Shown here: one piece after another, positions 1-11,097 of the stretch
Numbering within the stretch: the stretch's first letter is position 1
Layout of the letters: every line of letters starts with the position of its first letter
Assembly: GCA_037043015.1 (NCBI GenBank)
Contig: CM073321.1
Span: 3,415,001-3,479,000, forward strand
Reading direction: 5' to 3'
Source of the DNA: Bryum argenteum
Taxonomy: Eukaryota; Streptophyta; Bryopsida; Bryales; Bryaceae
Length of the DNA stretch: 64,000 bases
The notes under the pieces: generated by a model
Seen by the model: only the letters and a program-made list of their open reading frames with translations
Databases searched by the model: none
What the model was told of the DNA's origin: nothing
Position numbers and translations under genes: made by a program

Positions 1-631
1 TTTTATATTTGACGCACTTGAAGATACAGCTGCATCAAGAAGAACAGACTTTCTTACAAGCTTGTCAGCTGATTGAGCACTCTTAAGTGCGTCTAATCTT
101 TCTGATAGTTTTGAATAAACTCTAACTAAACCATTGCATCTAGTCTACAAGGATAATACTTAGGGAGAAATGCTCTGATACGTTCATCCTCCATGATACA
201 CTCCATAACCTTCAACCTCGAGGGAGCAGTAGGACAAGTTCGCATCTTAAACATAAAAAATTCACAATCTCGGATGCTACAGCACAAATCCTACGTGAAG
301 ACATGTTTTCCTCTCCAATTTTAGAGGTAGTGGCAAGCAATCTTGCCTCTTCTTCTCTCTCCCTTCTCACCTCTCGTCGTTTTTGTTGTGTCTTCGCTTC
401 CCCCTCTCTTAGACTTTCCCTATTGTCAAAAAGCTCATTTGCCCTAGCACGAGGATCTCTTCTAATAGACCCAACACGCTGAGCTACGTTGCGATTATCA
501 CCCATTGCAACAAGGTCTCGAGAACCCTTACACTCTAGGCACACTCTGTTAAAATAAACTTCCACAAAAAATCTCTCAGAAAACATCAACGACACAAACT
601 CCACACCAAAACCAAGATCGCGGGATCTCAA
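1..631 (-). pseudogene. Broken uncharacterised gene running off the left edge
   Basis: I do not recognise the family. Read leftwards from 631, an open frame to 212 holds a charged, helix-like stretch (RREVRREREEEARLL). The sense then moves to another frame near 245, giving MRTCPTAPSRLKVMECIMED and then ERIRAFLPKYYPCRLDAMV. A second shift near 135-145 is needed to continue into VRVYSKLSERLDALKSAQSA and on to the window edge. Clean continuation across frames is what a once-intact reading frame with small indels looks like; short atypical introns are the alternative. The codon at 631 is TTG, so the true start is not visible and lies upstream. No neighbour suggests a function. Confidence 0.35.
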
Positions 632-1800
632 AATCTACCGGAGTGCCTGTATCGTGTACCAACATAGAACAAACAGTATGACTTAAGTTCAAAATCAGCA
701 AAAATTATAACAATTAGCCAAAATAGCGACAACGGCTAGCAAGGTGTCAGATGTAATTATATACGACAAAAAACTGTCAGGACGATAAGCACGATATCCT
801 GAAGACTTGCGAAGTTGCCGGCGATTACGGAAAAGACAAATTGTACAGTTTGGATCGTTTCGTACCGCTTGTACAAGAAAACTAGAAACCGCCAGGGGGT
901 AGACCGTAGCGTGCGTTCACCCGTGGGGGTCTGGGAGTACAACGGAGCACTGGGACGACGCGCAACACTCGTTCTGCGACACGCTCTCGCTCTCCTGATA
1001 CGGAAGGCTACTCAAAGAAGGGGAGCCCTGGACAGCCACCGCGGAGTAGCTCCTATCACCCAGCCCTATGAAGCTTCAGGAAGGAAGTTCGATCCCCGTG
1101 ACCGCGATCAGGTCGGAGCCTTGGTGCAACGCCACTCCAACAGGTGCCTGTAGATCCCATTGTTTTCGGGTTTGGTGTAGGCAAACCGTCTCCCTTCCGG
1201 TGCCAACTCACCCCATCTGCTGCCGGCGCACCCTTTAGTAGCGCCGGCTAACCTCTTCCCTGCGCACCCTGCTTGCTCACCTCTCCCGGCGGACCTTGCT
1301 GGTGCCATCCCTCTGGTTGTGTTGTTCATCCCTCATGGTGCCGGCTCACTATTCTTGTACTAGTGGCCACCTACTCAGTGGTCGAACTCCTGATCTGGCC
1401 TGCGGGTCACTGCTTGTACTTGCAGACCGTGCTAATGCGCGCGGAGCCCACATCGGAGTAGAGGAAGCACTGTGATTAGTACTCTAGGCTCAGTACTTGT
1501 GGGACCTCAACGACTCGCATAACGGAAATCGATTAGCAATTTCTTAAGTAATCGTGCTGGCGGATCTCTATTGGTGCCGGTGCTGCTATTGAGCAGGAGC
1601 TATTGCTATGCCGAGCAGGAGCCCTGTCCGTGGCACTCAAGGACGACGCGAGGGGATGCAAATGTTTTAAAAGCCGTAATCTGTGCATTCTCTATCTGCC
1701 TCTGCTGGCAGTCTAATCGGTTTACGGCTTAAATATTTGGGTTACTCACAAGGTTGATTATGCCATTGCAAATTTTAGCATGAACTGATTTGATTTTGAA
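632..1800. other. No gene seen; GC-rich stretch with GGTGCCGGC-like repeats
   Basis: No credible gene. From about 1,190 to 1,350 the sequence is GC-rich with degenerate copies of GGTGCCGGC and CGGCGGACC. The same words are dense at 48,018-48,360 and recur at 50,709, so this is probably an old repeat. The short open frames here do not read like protein. Confidence 0.4.
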
Positions 1801-1810
1801 CTATTTTGCA

Positions 1811-1947
1811 CATGGAGAGAAGGATGTAACGAATGATGCCTCAAAACCGCAAGATTTATCTTTTGCCCTAGTAGTATATCCAGCTCTCGAAGAACTTGAC
1901 GAAGAACGTGGAGAAGGTGAACCTGCAGCGGGGAAAGTTGTAGCATG
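1811..1947 (+). pseudogene. Coding-like fragment, acidic
   Basis: One frame reads HGEKDVTNDASKPQDLSF, then ALVVYPALEELDEERGEGEP, and stops at 1,945-1,947, where the GAGCG-repeat transposon terminus begins. It could be an exon truncated by that insertion. No family was recognised and no clear splice sites support it. Confidence 0.22.
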
Positions 1948-2010
1948 AGCGTAAAGCGTAGAGCGGTGAGCGTACTTTTTGGTACTTTTTCGTGAATTTC
2001 TCCGCTCGCT
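1936..2010. repeat. GAGCG-repeat terminus of a decayed DNA transposon
   Basis: Contains GAGCGTAAAGCGTAGAGCGG followed by T-rich DNA. The reverse complement of the same arrangement (GCTCTACGCTCTACGCTC) occurs at 44,728-44,772 and 62,128-62,160, and a variant (GCTCACGGCTCACGG) at 55,040-55,080. Tandem GAGCG-type words next to an element end are typical of hAT subterminal repeats. No target duplication could be paired here. Confidence 0.35.
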
Positions 2011-2041
2011 TTTCAAATATTTTTAGGAACGTAAGGATCCT

Positions 2042-2971
2042 ATTAACACTGATTTTGGTCCATGGCCTCCGATTAGGAGATTCGCAATTTTGGGCAGCCT
2101 AAGTTAAGATGTTAAACGTAATATTTTTGCCTAAGATTTTTACTGGATGTTCCCTATACTACAAGGTGTATGTGGGAAAATTTGCAAAGTCAAGCTCCAC
2201 CTATAGGGTTCTTAAACGCAAATTTTAGTTTTCAGCCTTGGAGCAGGCAGAAAAAAAAGATTTATTTTTACCTTTTTTTAATTATTTTTTTTTTGAAATC
2301 TTTTCTAATTTGATTTTGTACTTAAGTTTCCAAGTGACCCAAATTGAAACTTCAACCAGTCCTACAGGGGCACCCTTCAAAAATTACAAGAGCTAGATTC
2401 AAAGTTTTCTTTGATATTTTAGTTTTTTCTCTCAAAATTTGCCAAAATTTGAGATTTTAGAGTTTTTTGAAATTCATTTTTCTTGAAATTCAAAAACTCA
2501 AGAAGGTATATACTCACTGTTCATTTTTCCCATGAACCATATACAATAAACGTGGTGCATGTTTAACCAAATGCTTGATTTCTACCTCCTAGTAAATAAA
2601 TTGCATGAAGGTTCAAGAAGCAAAATGAATGTCTATAATTTTGCATAGGCATGCCCACCTTAGTTATATACATGGAAAAATATATGAGCTAGATGTTTAA
2701 GGTAATAAGCATCACATTTTCCTTTGCACCAAGGCGACTATGTTTGCTGAAAAAAAACTGCATCAACTTTGAATGTTTTGATCTTACAAATGGCTACGAT
2801 CCAACGGATGAAATTTCAGCCACTTCCTCTAATAATAGATATCTTCAAGATCATACGGTTGAAAGTTTTAAAAAAGTGTAAAAAAAATTCTCAAACTCCA
2901 ATGTTTACAAGGTGGTATGGAATTGCAATTTTGGAGTTTGGAGCTCACAAAACACCTTGGTAGTTTAGGGG
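2042..2971. mobile_element. Diverged MITE of the ACCCCTAAAAATCC family
   Basis: The right end reads TTTAGGGGT followed by TA. The left part shares GCCTAAGATTTTTACTGG and its flanks with the members at 4,126-5,052 and 44,175-44,541. The left terminal repeat is eroded, so the left boundary is approximate. The interior is AT-rich and non-coding. Confidence 0.45.
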
Positions 2972-3228
2972 TTAAGTGGCCAAATTTATATAATTAAATT
3001 ATGATTCAAAGTTGTCTCATCGTGCCAAAGAAAAAACAAATATACGTACAAAAATTTAAATATTGTTCTACAGAATTTGAATTGAAAATTCTTGAGCGGT
3101 AGTCATGTAGATGAAAGAAAAATGAATAGAAAATATGGAAATATATTATGGTAGAACACATCATGAAGAAGAAGCGCTAGCGGGCCATAGCTGAAAAAAG
3201 AAAAACAATACTATATCTCAATTACAAT

Positions 3229-5414
3229 TCAAGGTGAACCGGCATCGAGACTCCCATCACACTGATGAGCCTCGATATTGAGGAATCTAAAAACTGTAGA
3301 GCGGTAACGCTGACGCCGGCCATCTAAAAGGATTGGAGATGGTGCACGAATGAACTCTTGTGCTATGTGCTCGGCATATGAAGGTAACGCAAACGAAGTA
3401 GGAGGACTTAGGTAGACATTGCGGTTTCGCTGCAATCGATCTTCGAATCCTATTATTGTAAATAAGAAAAAAAAGTCAGTACAAGAATTTCAAAAAATAC
3501 ACTTAGTTCAAGGTATAATGAAACATTGTTTTGAGGCGTACCGTAGTATATGCGTCGAGACTTCTTCTTTGTTGGCGCCGTATCTTTTTCCGAACCAGAG
3601 TCAGTAGTAGAATCCTCACGCTCTTCTGGTTCCGGTACCCTTTCGGAGTAAGGCTTCAATACAGCCTCGAAGATTTCTTCGTCCGGGTCCAACGCAATGA
3701 CATGTCGATTTGAGCGTTGGCATGCAATGACAGAAGCACCTGCAGTTTAGCCAACAAAAAGTAGCAAAGATTTGTTTTAAAATTAATAAAGATCGACAAA
3801 CGGAAGAGCTGGAGAACTTGTACTAGGGATCCAGTCGCAAATGATATCACGCTCGTTTGATAGACACTCGACGAAACACTGAATAAAAGACAGGTCCTTC
3901 TCACGGGAGCCACGCCAAGGAAGCCCGCTAGATCGCATAAGCTGCGTATCTGATGTCGTAAAACTGGTCAATTCATCGTGTGCTTCAAAGGGAAGGATGT
4001 CGAGCTCCAAAAACTGCACACGACGAGTGCGGAAATTGGACCCCTTGCAGGCGTAAACCTTGATGTAGAAGCTACGTGTCTGTAAAACAGGTCCAAACAA
4101 AAATTTAGTATGAAATCCATTGTTAACCCCTAAAAATCCAGGGGTTTCCTCGACCTCCAGAACCAAAAACTGCCATTTTTCACCTTCGTTGGGAAATGGG
4201 GAAATGGAGAAACTTTTTTTTCCGGTTTAAGACTTTGAACCGTAAGATCTTGTACTTAACTTGTATACAAAGGACTGGTCAAAATTTCAACCGTTGGATG
4301 TTTGTCATTTGTGAGATCATAACATCAAAGTTTGACCAACACTTTTTTTTGCCGTTGCGTGAGAGGCATTGTCTAAATGGTGCCAAGGGCAACTTGATGA
4401 TTGTTATTCCAAATATTTTTCCCTCATTTTTTTTCATGTAGGTAATCAAGTTGGGTATGCTCATGCAAAATTTTAGAGACCGATTCCACTTTTTGACCTT
4501 AATGTAAAATATTTTATGAAAGAAGGTCTAAAAACAACCATATAGTAAAACAAGCACTACGTATGATATATTTAGTTTGAGAAAAATCTCGACGGTGAGA
4601 AGGTGCATTTATGATAATGTGAATTTTGAAAAAAAAAATCTTGGAAAAAATCCAAAATCTCGAATTTTGGCAATTTTTGAAAGAAAAAATTGTAAAATTA
4701 CTAGAAATTGTGAAGATTGTTTTTGAAAGTTTTGGAGGCTGCCCTTGTAAAATTGGTAAACTTTTTGACTTTGGGCACTTTGGAATTTGAATAGTAATTT
4801 GGTAATGAACATATTTCTAAAAAAAATTAAATAAAAAAAATTATTTTAAACTGCCCGTTTTGGACTTGAAACCTAAAATTTTGAGGTGAAGGTTATAAAA
4901 TTAAAATTTGACTTTGAAAATTTTACCACATACACATTACTGTATGGGGAGCACCCAATAAAAATCTTAGGCAAAAATATCAATTTATATGCTTAAAATG
5001 AGCTGCCCGAAATCTCAGAAAACCGAATCAGTTTTCTTGGATTTTTAGGGGTTAAAGCCAAAAACTCAAAGAAATCAACGAACGAGAGTACCTCTTTGAC
5101 GGTCGAGATAGAAGAAGTTATTGGAATGGGATTTATGCCCCACCAGACGCGATCTAGGGTGAAACCATAGATCTTGCTTCTACTTGCAAGCTTTTTCTCA
5201 ACCTCCTGGTTCTTGGGAAGAAAGACTAGTAGAAGTCCATAATCTGTAAAATGACAATCAGAAAAAGCAAAGAGGTGGTCAAAGTAGTCTGTCTCTCGCT
5301 TGTTCCAGAATGGAACAGACTTGGGAGAGATAATTAGGACAACCAAGTTGTCCGGGACGTTGGCAATCAAAAGATCAATGCCGGAATGCTTAGGCTTCAT
5401 TCTCATCTTCTCAC
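3229..5414 (-). pseudogene. Unit A, C-terminal methylase-like exons
   Basis: This is the 3' half of a ParB/methylase-like gene. Exons 5,092-5,414, 3,824-4,080, 3,542-3,739 and 3,229-3,449 join in phase through GT-AG introns and have no internal stop. The first carries GIDLLIANVPD at the position of the methylase motif IV (normally DPPY-like). The second and third join to give IICDWIPSASVIACQRSNRH and VIALDPDEEIF, aligned with unit C LVIDFGAATGTSVQAA, which is the SAM-binding motif I. In unit A the glycines of that motif are lost. The last exons hold an acidic linker and SPPTSFALPSYAEHIAQEF, shared with unit C. The fold assignment is family knowledge plus alignment by eye; catalytic loss is inferred from the missing motifs. 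A MITE sits in the intron 4,081-5,091. Confidence 0.55.
4126..5052. mobile_element. 927-bp MITE with ACCCCTAAAAATCCA ends and TA duplication
   Basis: Both ends read ACCCCTAAAAATCCA in inverted orientation (15 nt exact), flanked by TA at 4,124-4,125 and 5,053-5,054. The interior is AT-rich with no open frame. A TA duplication fits Tc1/mariner-type mobilisation, but this is inferred because no transposase is present. It lies wholly inside a unit A intron: the donor is at 5,091 and the acceptor at 4,081. Confidence 0.8.
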
Positions 5415-5536
5415 AAGAGTAAGTACGCCCCACTCCAATGTGAAAGGGAAAAATAAATTAAACAAATCAATTTCCAAAATTGCGCGTGAGTTAATAAAAT
5501 CGAATAAATAGAACATTTAAGTTTGCATAATATTAC

Positions 5537-7483
5537 CTTGCTAATGTAGTCTACAACCCAAAAGAGTTGCGGTTCCATGAACTTCTGCTTGTGGGATTTA
5601 CTTAGCAACCCAGAGAATTTGTCGTGCTCAAGAAACATAGGTAATGTCAACTAAAACGATGAAGACGAGCCCCAAACTAAACATTTCGGGATTGAAATAT
5701 CCCGGCTGTAGTGTGTGACTGTGAGAGAAGGATTGGGAGAATGGCGGGAGTCGACATCCATGTTCGAACGACGCGCAGACGGGGGATTCGAAACTGCAGG
5801 GTGCGAGGCTTGAGTAAAAGCTAAGGGAGCACGCTCGCCGCGTCAAACATTTGCAACTACACCTACCGGAGGTGGTGATGAAATGGATGGAGACATTGGA
5901 GGTGGGGATGCCGCAACGGTGTTGCCGCGACCACGGGCCTTCCTCTTCAACTTTGGCTTTGGAGCGGGTTCAGGCTCAAATGCGGACTCGTCCTCCTCGT
6001 CATCGTCAATCTCTATAGGAGCTACGTCTGCAAGTGATGGGTCTGAGAGAGATAAGAGGTCTTTTTCCTCAACCAGAACGTAGTTCGGTCAGCACTCGAG
6101 GAACCAACCACCTATGAGCAAAACCTCCGGGATAAATTGTTTGCTCTGGTCATCCGTCCAGAGTTTTGCGATAGGAGTATGAGTAGGCGGCTTCTTCTCA
6201 TCCGGTTTCAACTCGACATGATTCGGAATGTGTGAGGCCGAGAGTGCGCCTTTGGCAACAAGCTCGAGCTTCATGTACCTGCATATAGTCATAATAATAT
6301 CGTTATGGTGATCTATACACAAACAAAATAAATCCAAATATTATGTCAAATTGTACGAACCTGTAAAATAAGCGGCCTGCAATCTTCCCACCTTCAAACT
6401 TTGCAATCTCAGAGCCTTTAAGGAATCTTGGGCTTGCATCTTCTGGGAGATAAGGATAGAAGCTTTCTTCCACAACAACGATCTCCATTTCTCGACATAT
6501 TCCGCAGACTTGGGAACAAGGTCGCTCCAATGAATCTTGATATTCTGTTTTGCAACATACTTCCCCACGTACTCCTCGAGAAAAGTAGACATCTGAGAAA
6601 CATTAGCATGCAATGGGTTTTAGATAAAACGAAAATTACAATAAGAAGAAAGAATATACAATGATAAATGCTCTAGAAAACTCATTCCTGAGCCCAAAGA
6701 GAAGCCAGTGGAAGCCACACGTCGAGCAGAGCGTCCTTCATTGGACGGTTGAGTGGAAATCCAAAGACCTTACGTTACTCGTCATTCCCATTCCACAGTT
6801 GTAGCCAAAGCCATTTGAAATGGCTGGAGACTTTGGAAGTACAAAGTTTATGGAGTTGCTCAACAGTCAAATCTAGAACTTTGTTTTTGAAAGTAGTGTA
6901 GTGTCGGTTGAGCTGCTTGGTAGATAAAAAATATTGGTAGGGGAAATAAATGATTAAAGAGAGACTATTAAATTTGAATAGTGTCCAAGTAAACATGTAC
7001 ATCTTGTTCCCAGACCAAGCCATTCGCGGGATTGGCGATTGCAACCATCTTGTCGAACCTTTGGCCACGCCAGAACTTGACAGTCTTTGTGATTGCTTTC
7101 TCCATAGTACTACAGACTCCATGGCCAGTCCTGTCATTTTCGAGCACGGTCTGGTAATAAGTCGAGCAAACAGCATCCGAGGCTGCAGCGCATTGTCTCT
7201 GCACGACAACTGTTAAGATGTTTGAAAACAATTAATAAAAAACATAATGCGCAAGTGATAGTTGAACTAAACGTTAGAAACACGTACCGCGTAAAGGAAT
7301 TTAACAAAAATATTCATCGTGAATGGATACCATGATGGTGATCGTGGTTTGTACACCAGACAAATGTCGTAATCTTCTTTACTAATGAGCCCTTGGAAAG
7401 CAGAAAGCTTGAATTGGCCGAATGTCCAAATTCTTCGCAACTTAGCAATGAGACTGTCTTGAACATGATCTTGTTCCGTTGAC
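5537..7483 (-). pseudogene. Unit A, middle exons
   Basis: Exons at 7,288-7,483, 7,001-7,209, about 6,680-6,912, 6,361-6,592, 5,867-6,278 and about 5,537-5,720 link the ParB-like and methylase-like parts. Alignable words with unit C include SWYPFTMNIFVKFLYA (unit C: TWYKLTVNALCNALYQ) and SAEYVEKWRSLLWKKASIL (unit C: VKQYVERMWIALWDNAF). The 5,867-6,278 exon is a disordered acidic-to-basic linker (IEIDDDEEDESAFEPEPAPK, then KLKRKARGRG). In-frame TAA at 6,775-6,777 and TGA at 6,089-6,091, plus a shift near 5,640, mark it as damaged. The domain is not one I can name; it is specific to this gene family within the window. Confidence 0.45.
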
Positions 7484-7570
7484 CTATGTGAAACAATACA
7501 ATGATTAAAAAGCTTATTTCTCAAATAGAATGACATGAAAATAAATGGTTGAAATGACAACAACACTTAC

Positions 7571-8439
7571 CAATTGACGTCGTTCATGGCGTTGAGGAGC
7601 TTCGAGCATTGTCCACGACCGTCGAGCATAATACAGTCAACAGAAATGTACCAGTCAGGATTCGTGGAATGATATTTTTTGATATAGCCCATCCAAGCCG
7701 TCACACGGTGATTGCCTTCGTACACGTAGAAGTATTTGTTCCGAAACTGATGGAGATCAAGATCAAAATACAAATATTCTTCGAAAACTTCATTAGCCGT
7801 CTTCCATAGTGGGTTTGACCAAATGGTATCGTCTTCTCGGACCATGAAGTCCTTACCGTCGACGTTGAATGGAGACACGTACAAGACTCGATCTCCATTA
7901 CCATACCCTTTTACGAACTCGTTTGCCAGCATCTCCAAGTCGGAACTGACTATCGGGCGCACCTTCGGGTAGATCTTGAGTCGACAAAGTGGAATCATGA
8001 GACGAGATTTCTTAATTGGTTTGGTGCGAAGGTCGAGGAGGATTTTGTTGTAGTCACTCTTCTATAACAACCCCATCTCATTTGCACTCCACATGGGGTC
8101 CTTGTTCTCCAAATGGGGTGGCATGTGAACGATGCCAAATTCAACCCTACCAGGAGGCTTGGCGAGGTGTTTGTCGTTCGAATGCGGTGCGTCTTCCGTC
8201 GCCTCTCTTGTCGTGCCTTCATCCTCAACAGGTTGATTTAGTCTTAGAGTTGGGCTGATCGGGGGATGGGGCACCCGAAGAAACATCGTCATCCAAATCA
8301 ACAAACTCAGGGATAGTAGGTTGCTTATCCAGTTGGGGAGTACTTGACCCAACTCTACGAGTGCTCTCGATGAAGGTGATACTTGGTCCGCCACAGGAAC
8401 CTCGGATAATGTCATCTGAAAGAGTATAAAGTAGAGCAA
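7571..8439 (-). pseudogene. Unit A, ParB/sulfiredoxin-like N-terminal exon
   Basis: Reads IPLCRLKIYPKVRPIVSSDL, and about 110 residues later YVYEGNHRVTAWMGYIKKY. GNHR with its surroundings is the ParB/sulfiredoxin signature (DGxHRxxA). The exon ends NDVNW with the last codon split by a donor (AATTG|GTAAG), the same split as in unit C near 45,356. An in-frame TAG at 8,062-8,064 separates the ParB core from an acidic upstream stretch; an acceptor-like TTTCAG precedes an ATG at about 8,416. In bacteria and phages ParB-like domains bind or cut DNA and are sometimes coupled to DNA methylases. A DNA-binding role here is inferred from that. Confidence 0.55.
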
Positions 8440-9487
8440 TAATGATTAAGTACTAGAAAATTGAAACAATATTCAAATATTTATATTGAAACTTAAGTGT
8501 TTTGTGGAAGTTAGTCACGTGAGTGCATAGAATCTAGTGAACATTGCAAACAATGTCAAGAACTCAATAGTAATCGTAACAATCCTAGATGAACATCTAG
8601 ATGTAAGAATCGCCCATGGCGATAGCCTATGACCAAACAATGACAAGGTAATACGACGAATCAACTATCACACAAAGTTGCATGTCAGCTCCTCATTCTC
8701 ATAAATAATCTCAGCTTCAGGTAAGACCTACACATTCCAAACAGAAGATCCTACAACATCAGCAGAGGTCAACAATTTCAAATATTCTGGAAGACCAGTC
8801 CCCGTCTATGATCTAACGAGGGGGAAGAGTGCGTGCGCTAGCACAACCCTCTCACCAGCGTCTACGAATACCAAAATCAAGCCAATTCATTCTCCTGCAA
8901 TGTTTATGACAACAATAGTACAAAATACAAACATCGATTGACAGCCAACCAACTTTTTGAAGTTGCTCTTGCCAATACTGCTTAGAACGATCTCTGCAGA
9001 TCGACACAAGATCCACGCACCGGAAGCAGAAATTAAAAACAGGAGGCCGAAGGCCGAGGGGGGAGAGTGCCTGCGCTGGCGCAGCCTAGGTATGTGTCCA
9101 TAGATGCAATATTTATGTTGAATGTGAAACCATCCTGGGAACCAGCACCCTCGTCCCCTTCCCTTCATCAACTCCTCCATCCATGCTGGCAAGAGCACGA
9201 CCCAACAGCAAAGGCGTAAGGTGAAGTTTGAACCAAAAGGGGAGAGAGAGAAGCCACTCCAACTTAACGTCGATGTCTAATTCTTGACGAATATATCGTT
9301 AAGTGAGTGAGGGGATAGTGAGGGAAAGAGCATCTACCTGGCAGTTTTATCACTTAAAATGATATTGATAAGAAACATTTCAACTGTGTAAGTGAATGAT
9401 GAGTGCTACAAATAGGACGTCATATTCAATAAACTATGAATTGATATAGTTTGAAGTTCAGAAAATGGATTTGAGCAAAAGGCTTAC
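8440..9487. other. No gene seen; repeat copies only
   Basis: Apart from two copies of the GGTGCCTGCGCTGGCGCAGCC repeat (8,817-8,860, diverged, and 9,055-9,090) I see no coding sequence. The next GRV2 exon expected downstream of 9,488 is not present. Confidence 0.4.
8978..9091. repeat. Left copy of the repeat flanking the GRV2 relic
   Basis: About 110 bp beginning CTTAGAACGATCTCTGCAGA and ending GCCTGCGCTGGCGCAGCC. A direct, slightly diverged copy lies at 30,552-30,663. Apart from the inserted transposon, the two copies enclose the small GRV2-like relic. Confidence 0.55.
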
Positions 9488-10026
9488 ATCTGATGATGAG
9501 AGGACGTCTTGCACTTTAGTAGAGTGTGCACCCTCGCCAGCAAAGGCTTGTAAAACCTACACATCGATCCAGACTTCGAATCTAGCCATTTCAATCTAGT
9601 GACTGCATTCTGATGACACAGGCCTGCAAAGCGAACGTTGGAGACCGATGTGGGTTTTTATACCTCAACAACCAAAACAAGACCCACGGAGGCTTCATTT
9701 TTATTCCATTTCATTTGAGCCATGAGTCCATTCCTCCCTTCAGCTCGCCAGTCTAAGATTCAGAGCAAGACTTCCACCAAACCAGCTCTACATAGCGTAC
9801 GAGAAGAATGTCAGTATCAATTGATAGATTTATATTGACTTGTATCAATTAAACAACATCCAAACTTCACTAATAGGTGCTCAACTGATAAGTAAGACTT
9901 ACTTCAATCCTTGAGCCACAAGTGCATCAAGAGCACGGTTGCCTGCAGCCACAACTCTCTTCAAAGTTCCAGAGCCAACACACTGCGTCCAGGCCATCCT
10001 ATGGCCTTCATCAAAAGCGGCACAAT
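9488..10026 (-). pseudogene. GRV2: GRV2/RME-8-like DnaJ protein relic, three downstream exons
   Basis: Exons 9,903-10,026, 9,664-9,787 and 9,488-9,556 have GT-AG borders. They read IVPLLMKAIGWPGRSVLALE, then (after a missing base) TLKRVVAAGNRALDALVAQG, AGLVEVLL, a TGA at 9,760-9,762, ILDWRAEGRNGLMAQMKWN, and VLQAFAGEGAHSTKVQDVL. These match the plant GRV2 armadillo-like region closely. GRV2 is a very large peripheral endosomal DnaJ protein of about 2,500 residues acting in vacuolar sorting (known). Only about 170 codons survive here and the frame is broken twice, so this is a gene fragment. The upstream exon is at 30,320-30,553, beyond the inserted transposon. Confidence 0.8.
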
Positions 10027-10042
10027 CTGAAATTCATCCAAG

Positions 10043-10070
10043 AACACGTAATTCGTTATAATGGGAATAT
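10043..10070 (+). repeat. Left terminal inverted repeat of the 20-kb transposon
   Basis: Begins AACACGTAATTCGTTATAAT and is identical over 28 bp to the reverse complement of 30,147-30,174. Identity stops abruptly at 10,071. The target duplication CAAG abuts it at 10,039-10,042. Confidence 0.93.
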
Positions 10071-10309
10071 ATACTGATTTTGGTAATTAGGGGGACTTCC
10101 ATTTAGATCGATTCTGACCTGATTAGTCACCAAATCACCAGGTTTATACTGATAATAATGAATTTTCTCGATATAAAAGACAATCAAAGAAAGGAATTCA
10201 TAATGCAAGCTAAGAAATATGCTCCCCCAAGAGAAAATTTTATTGATATAAAAGCACAAATACAATTTATTGGTGTAATTGTAGACCTCCAACAGGTAGG
10301 CATTCTATT

Positions 10310-10916
10310 ATCTACCAATTACGACGTGGCGGGGAGGAGGTATCACCACAAGAATCTTTCTTAGTGAATACAGGGTCCTCACTACGTGTGTATTTAGAGA
10401 AGGCAGGTTCGTCCATCTCCATAAGCCCACCACTTCTACGACGCTTCGGTGCACGTCTCCGTAATAGACGGTGAGTCTCAGACGAAAATTGTGTTGGATG
10501 AACTCCAGTGTTTGCCCCAAGAGATAAGGAGCAATGAGCCACAGTATTTGGCAAGGAACTATTTAGCTCCAATCGAGCTAAATAGGCACGGCCATTGACG
10601 ACGGGGTTGCGTAATACAGCTTCACCTTGGGGTGCCGCTGCAACCGAGGTCATCACACCGATTTGATCATGGCCAGTTGCAATAACTGGTTGAATCTGAA
10701 TAGGGGGACTGTCTACTACACCATCATCGTCATTATCCATGTCCTCCTTCGTGTAGTCTACAGCCGACCCGTCGTCCGGAGCACAGTAGATTAGCCGTCT
10801 CCGCATTCGTTCTGAGAAAGTTCCGGAGTCGTCACTTGTAACGGAAGCCTCTGACACCGTCGAAGGACCAATTACAAGATTTGCTTGCAAAGCACATGAT
10901 GGACGTGGAGAGAGCT
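10310..10916 (-). CDS. Uncharacterised nuclear-looking protein exon with an exonised palindrome
   Basis: An open frame of about 195 codons ending near 10,312. An acceptor-like GTTAG precedes it at about 10,917, so it is probably a terminal exon. It is Ser/Asp-rich, with a basic cluster (RLLRRRAPKRRRSGG) resembling a nuclear localisation signal. Residues AYLARLELNSS are encoded by a copy of the TTTAGCTC palindrome at about 10,560-10,585. It is the gene nearest the left end of the transposon, transcribed towards that end. No family was recognised. Confidence 0.4.
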
Positions 10917-11097
10917 AACGTCCAACAGTAGCAACCGGGTTTATAAACACAGCCATTTTAGAAAGTGAGTCCAAGACACTAAGTGCAATGAAAAAGGTAC
11001 ACAATATAAGAACGCATTTAATCATGTATGTTGAGGGTGGATTCATCAATCGATCTACAATATAGCTCCATCTAAGCAACCGATAAACATAAGCTTT

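Noticed and set aside
4126..4145. Interstitial telomere repeat (CCCTAAA)
   Set aside because: The word occurs once per end as part of a MITE terminal repeat, not in tandem.
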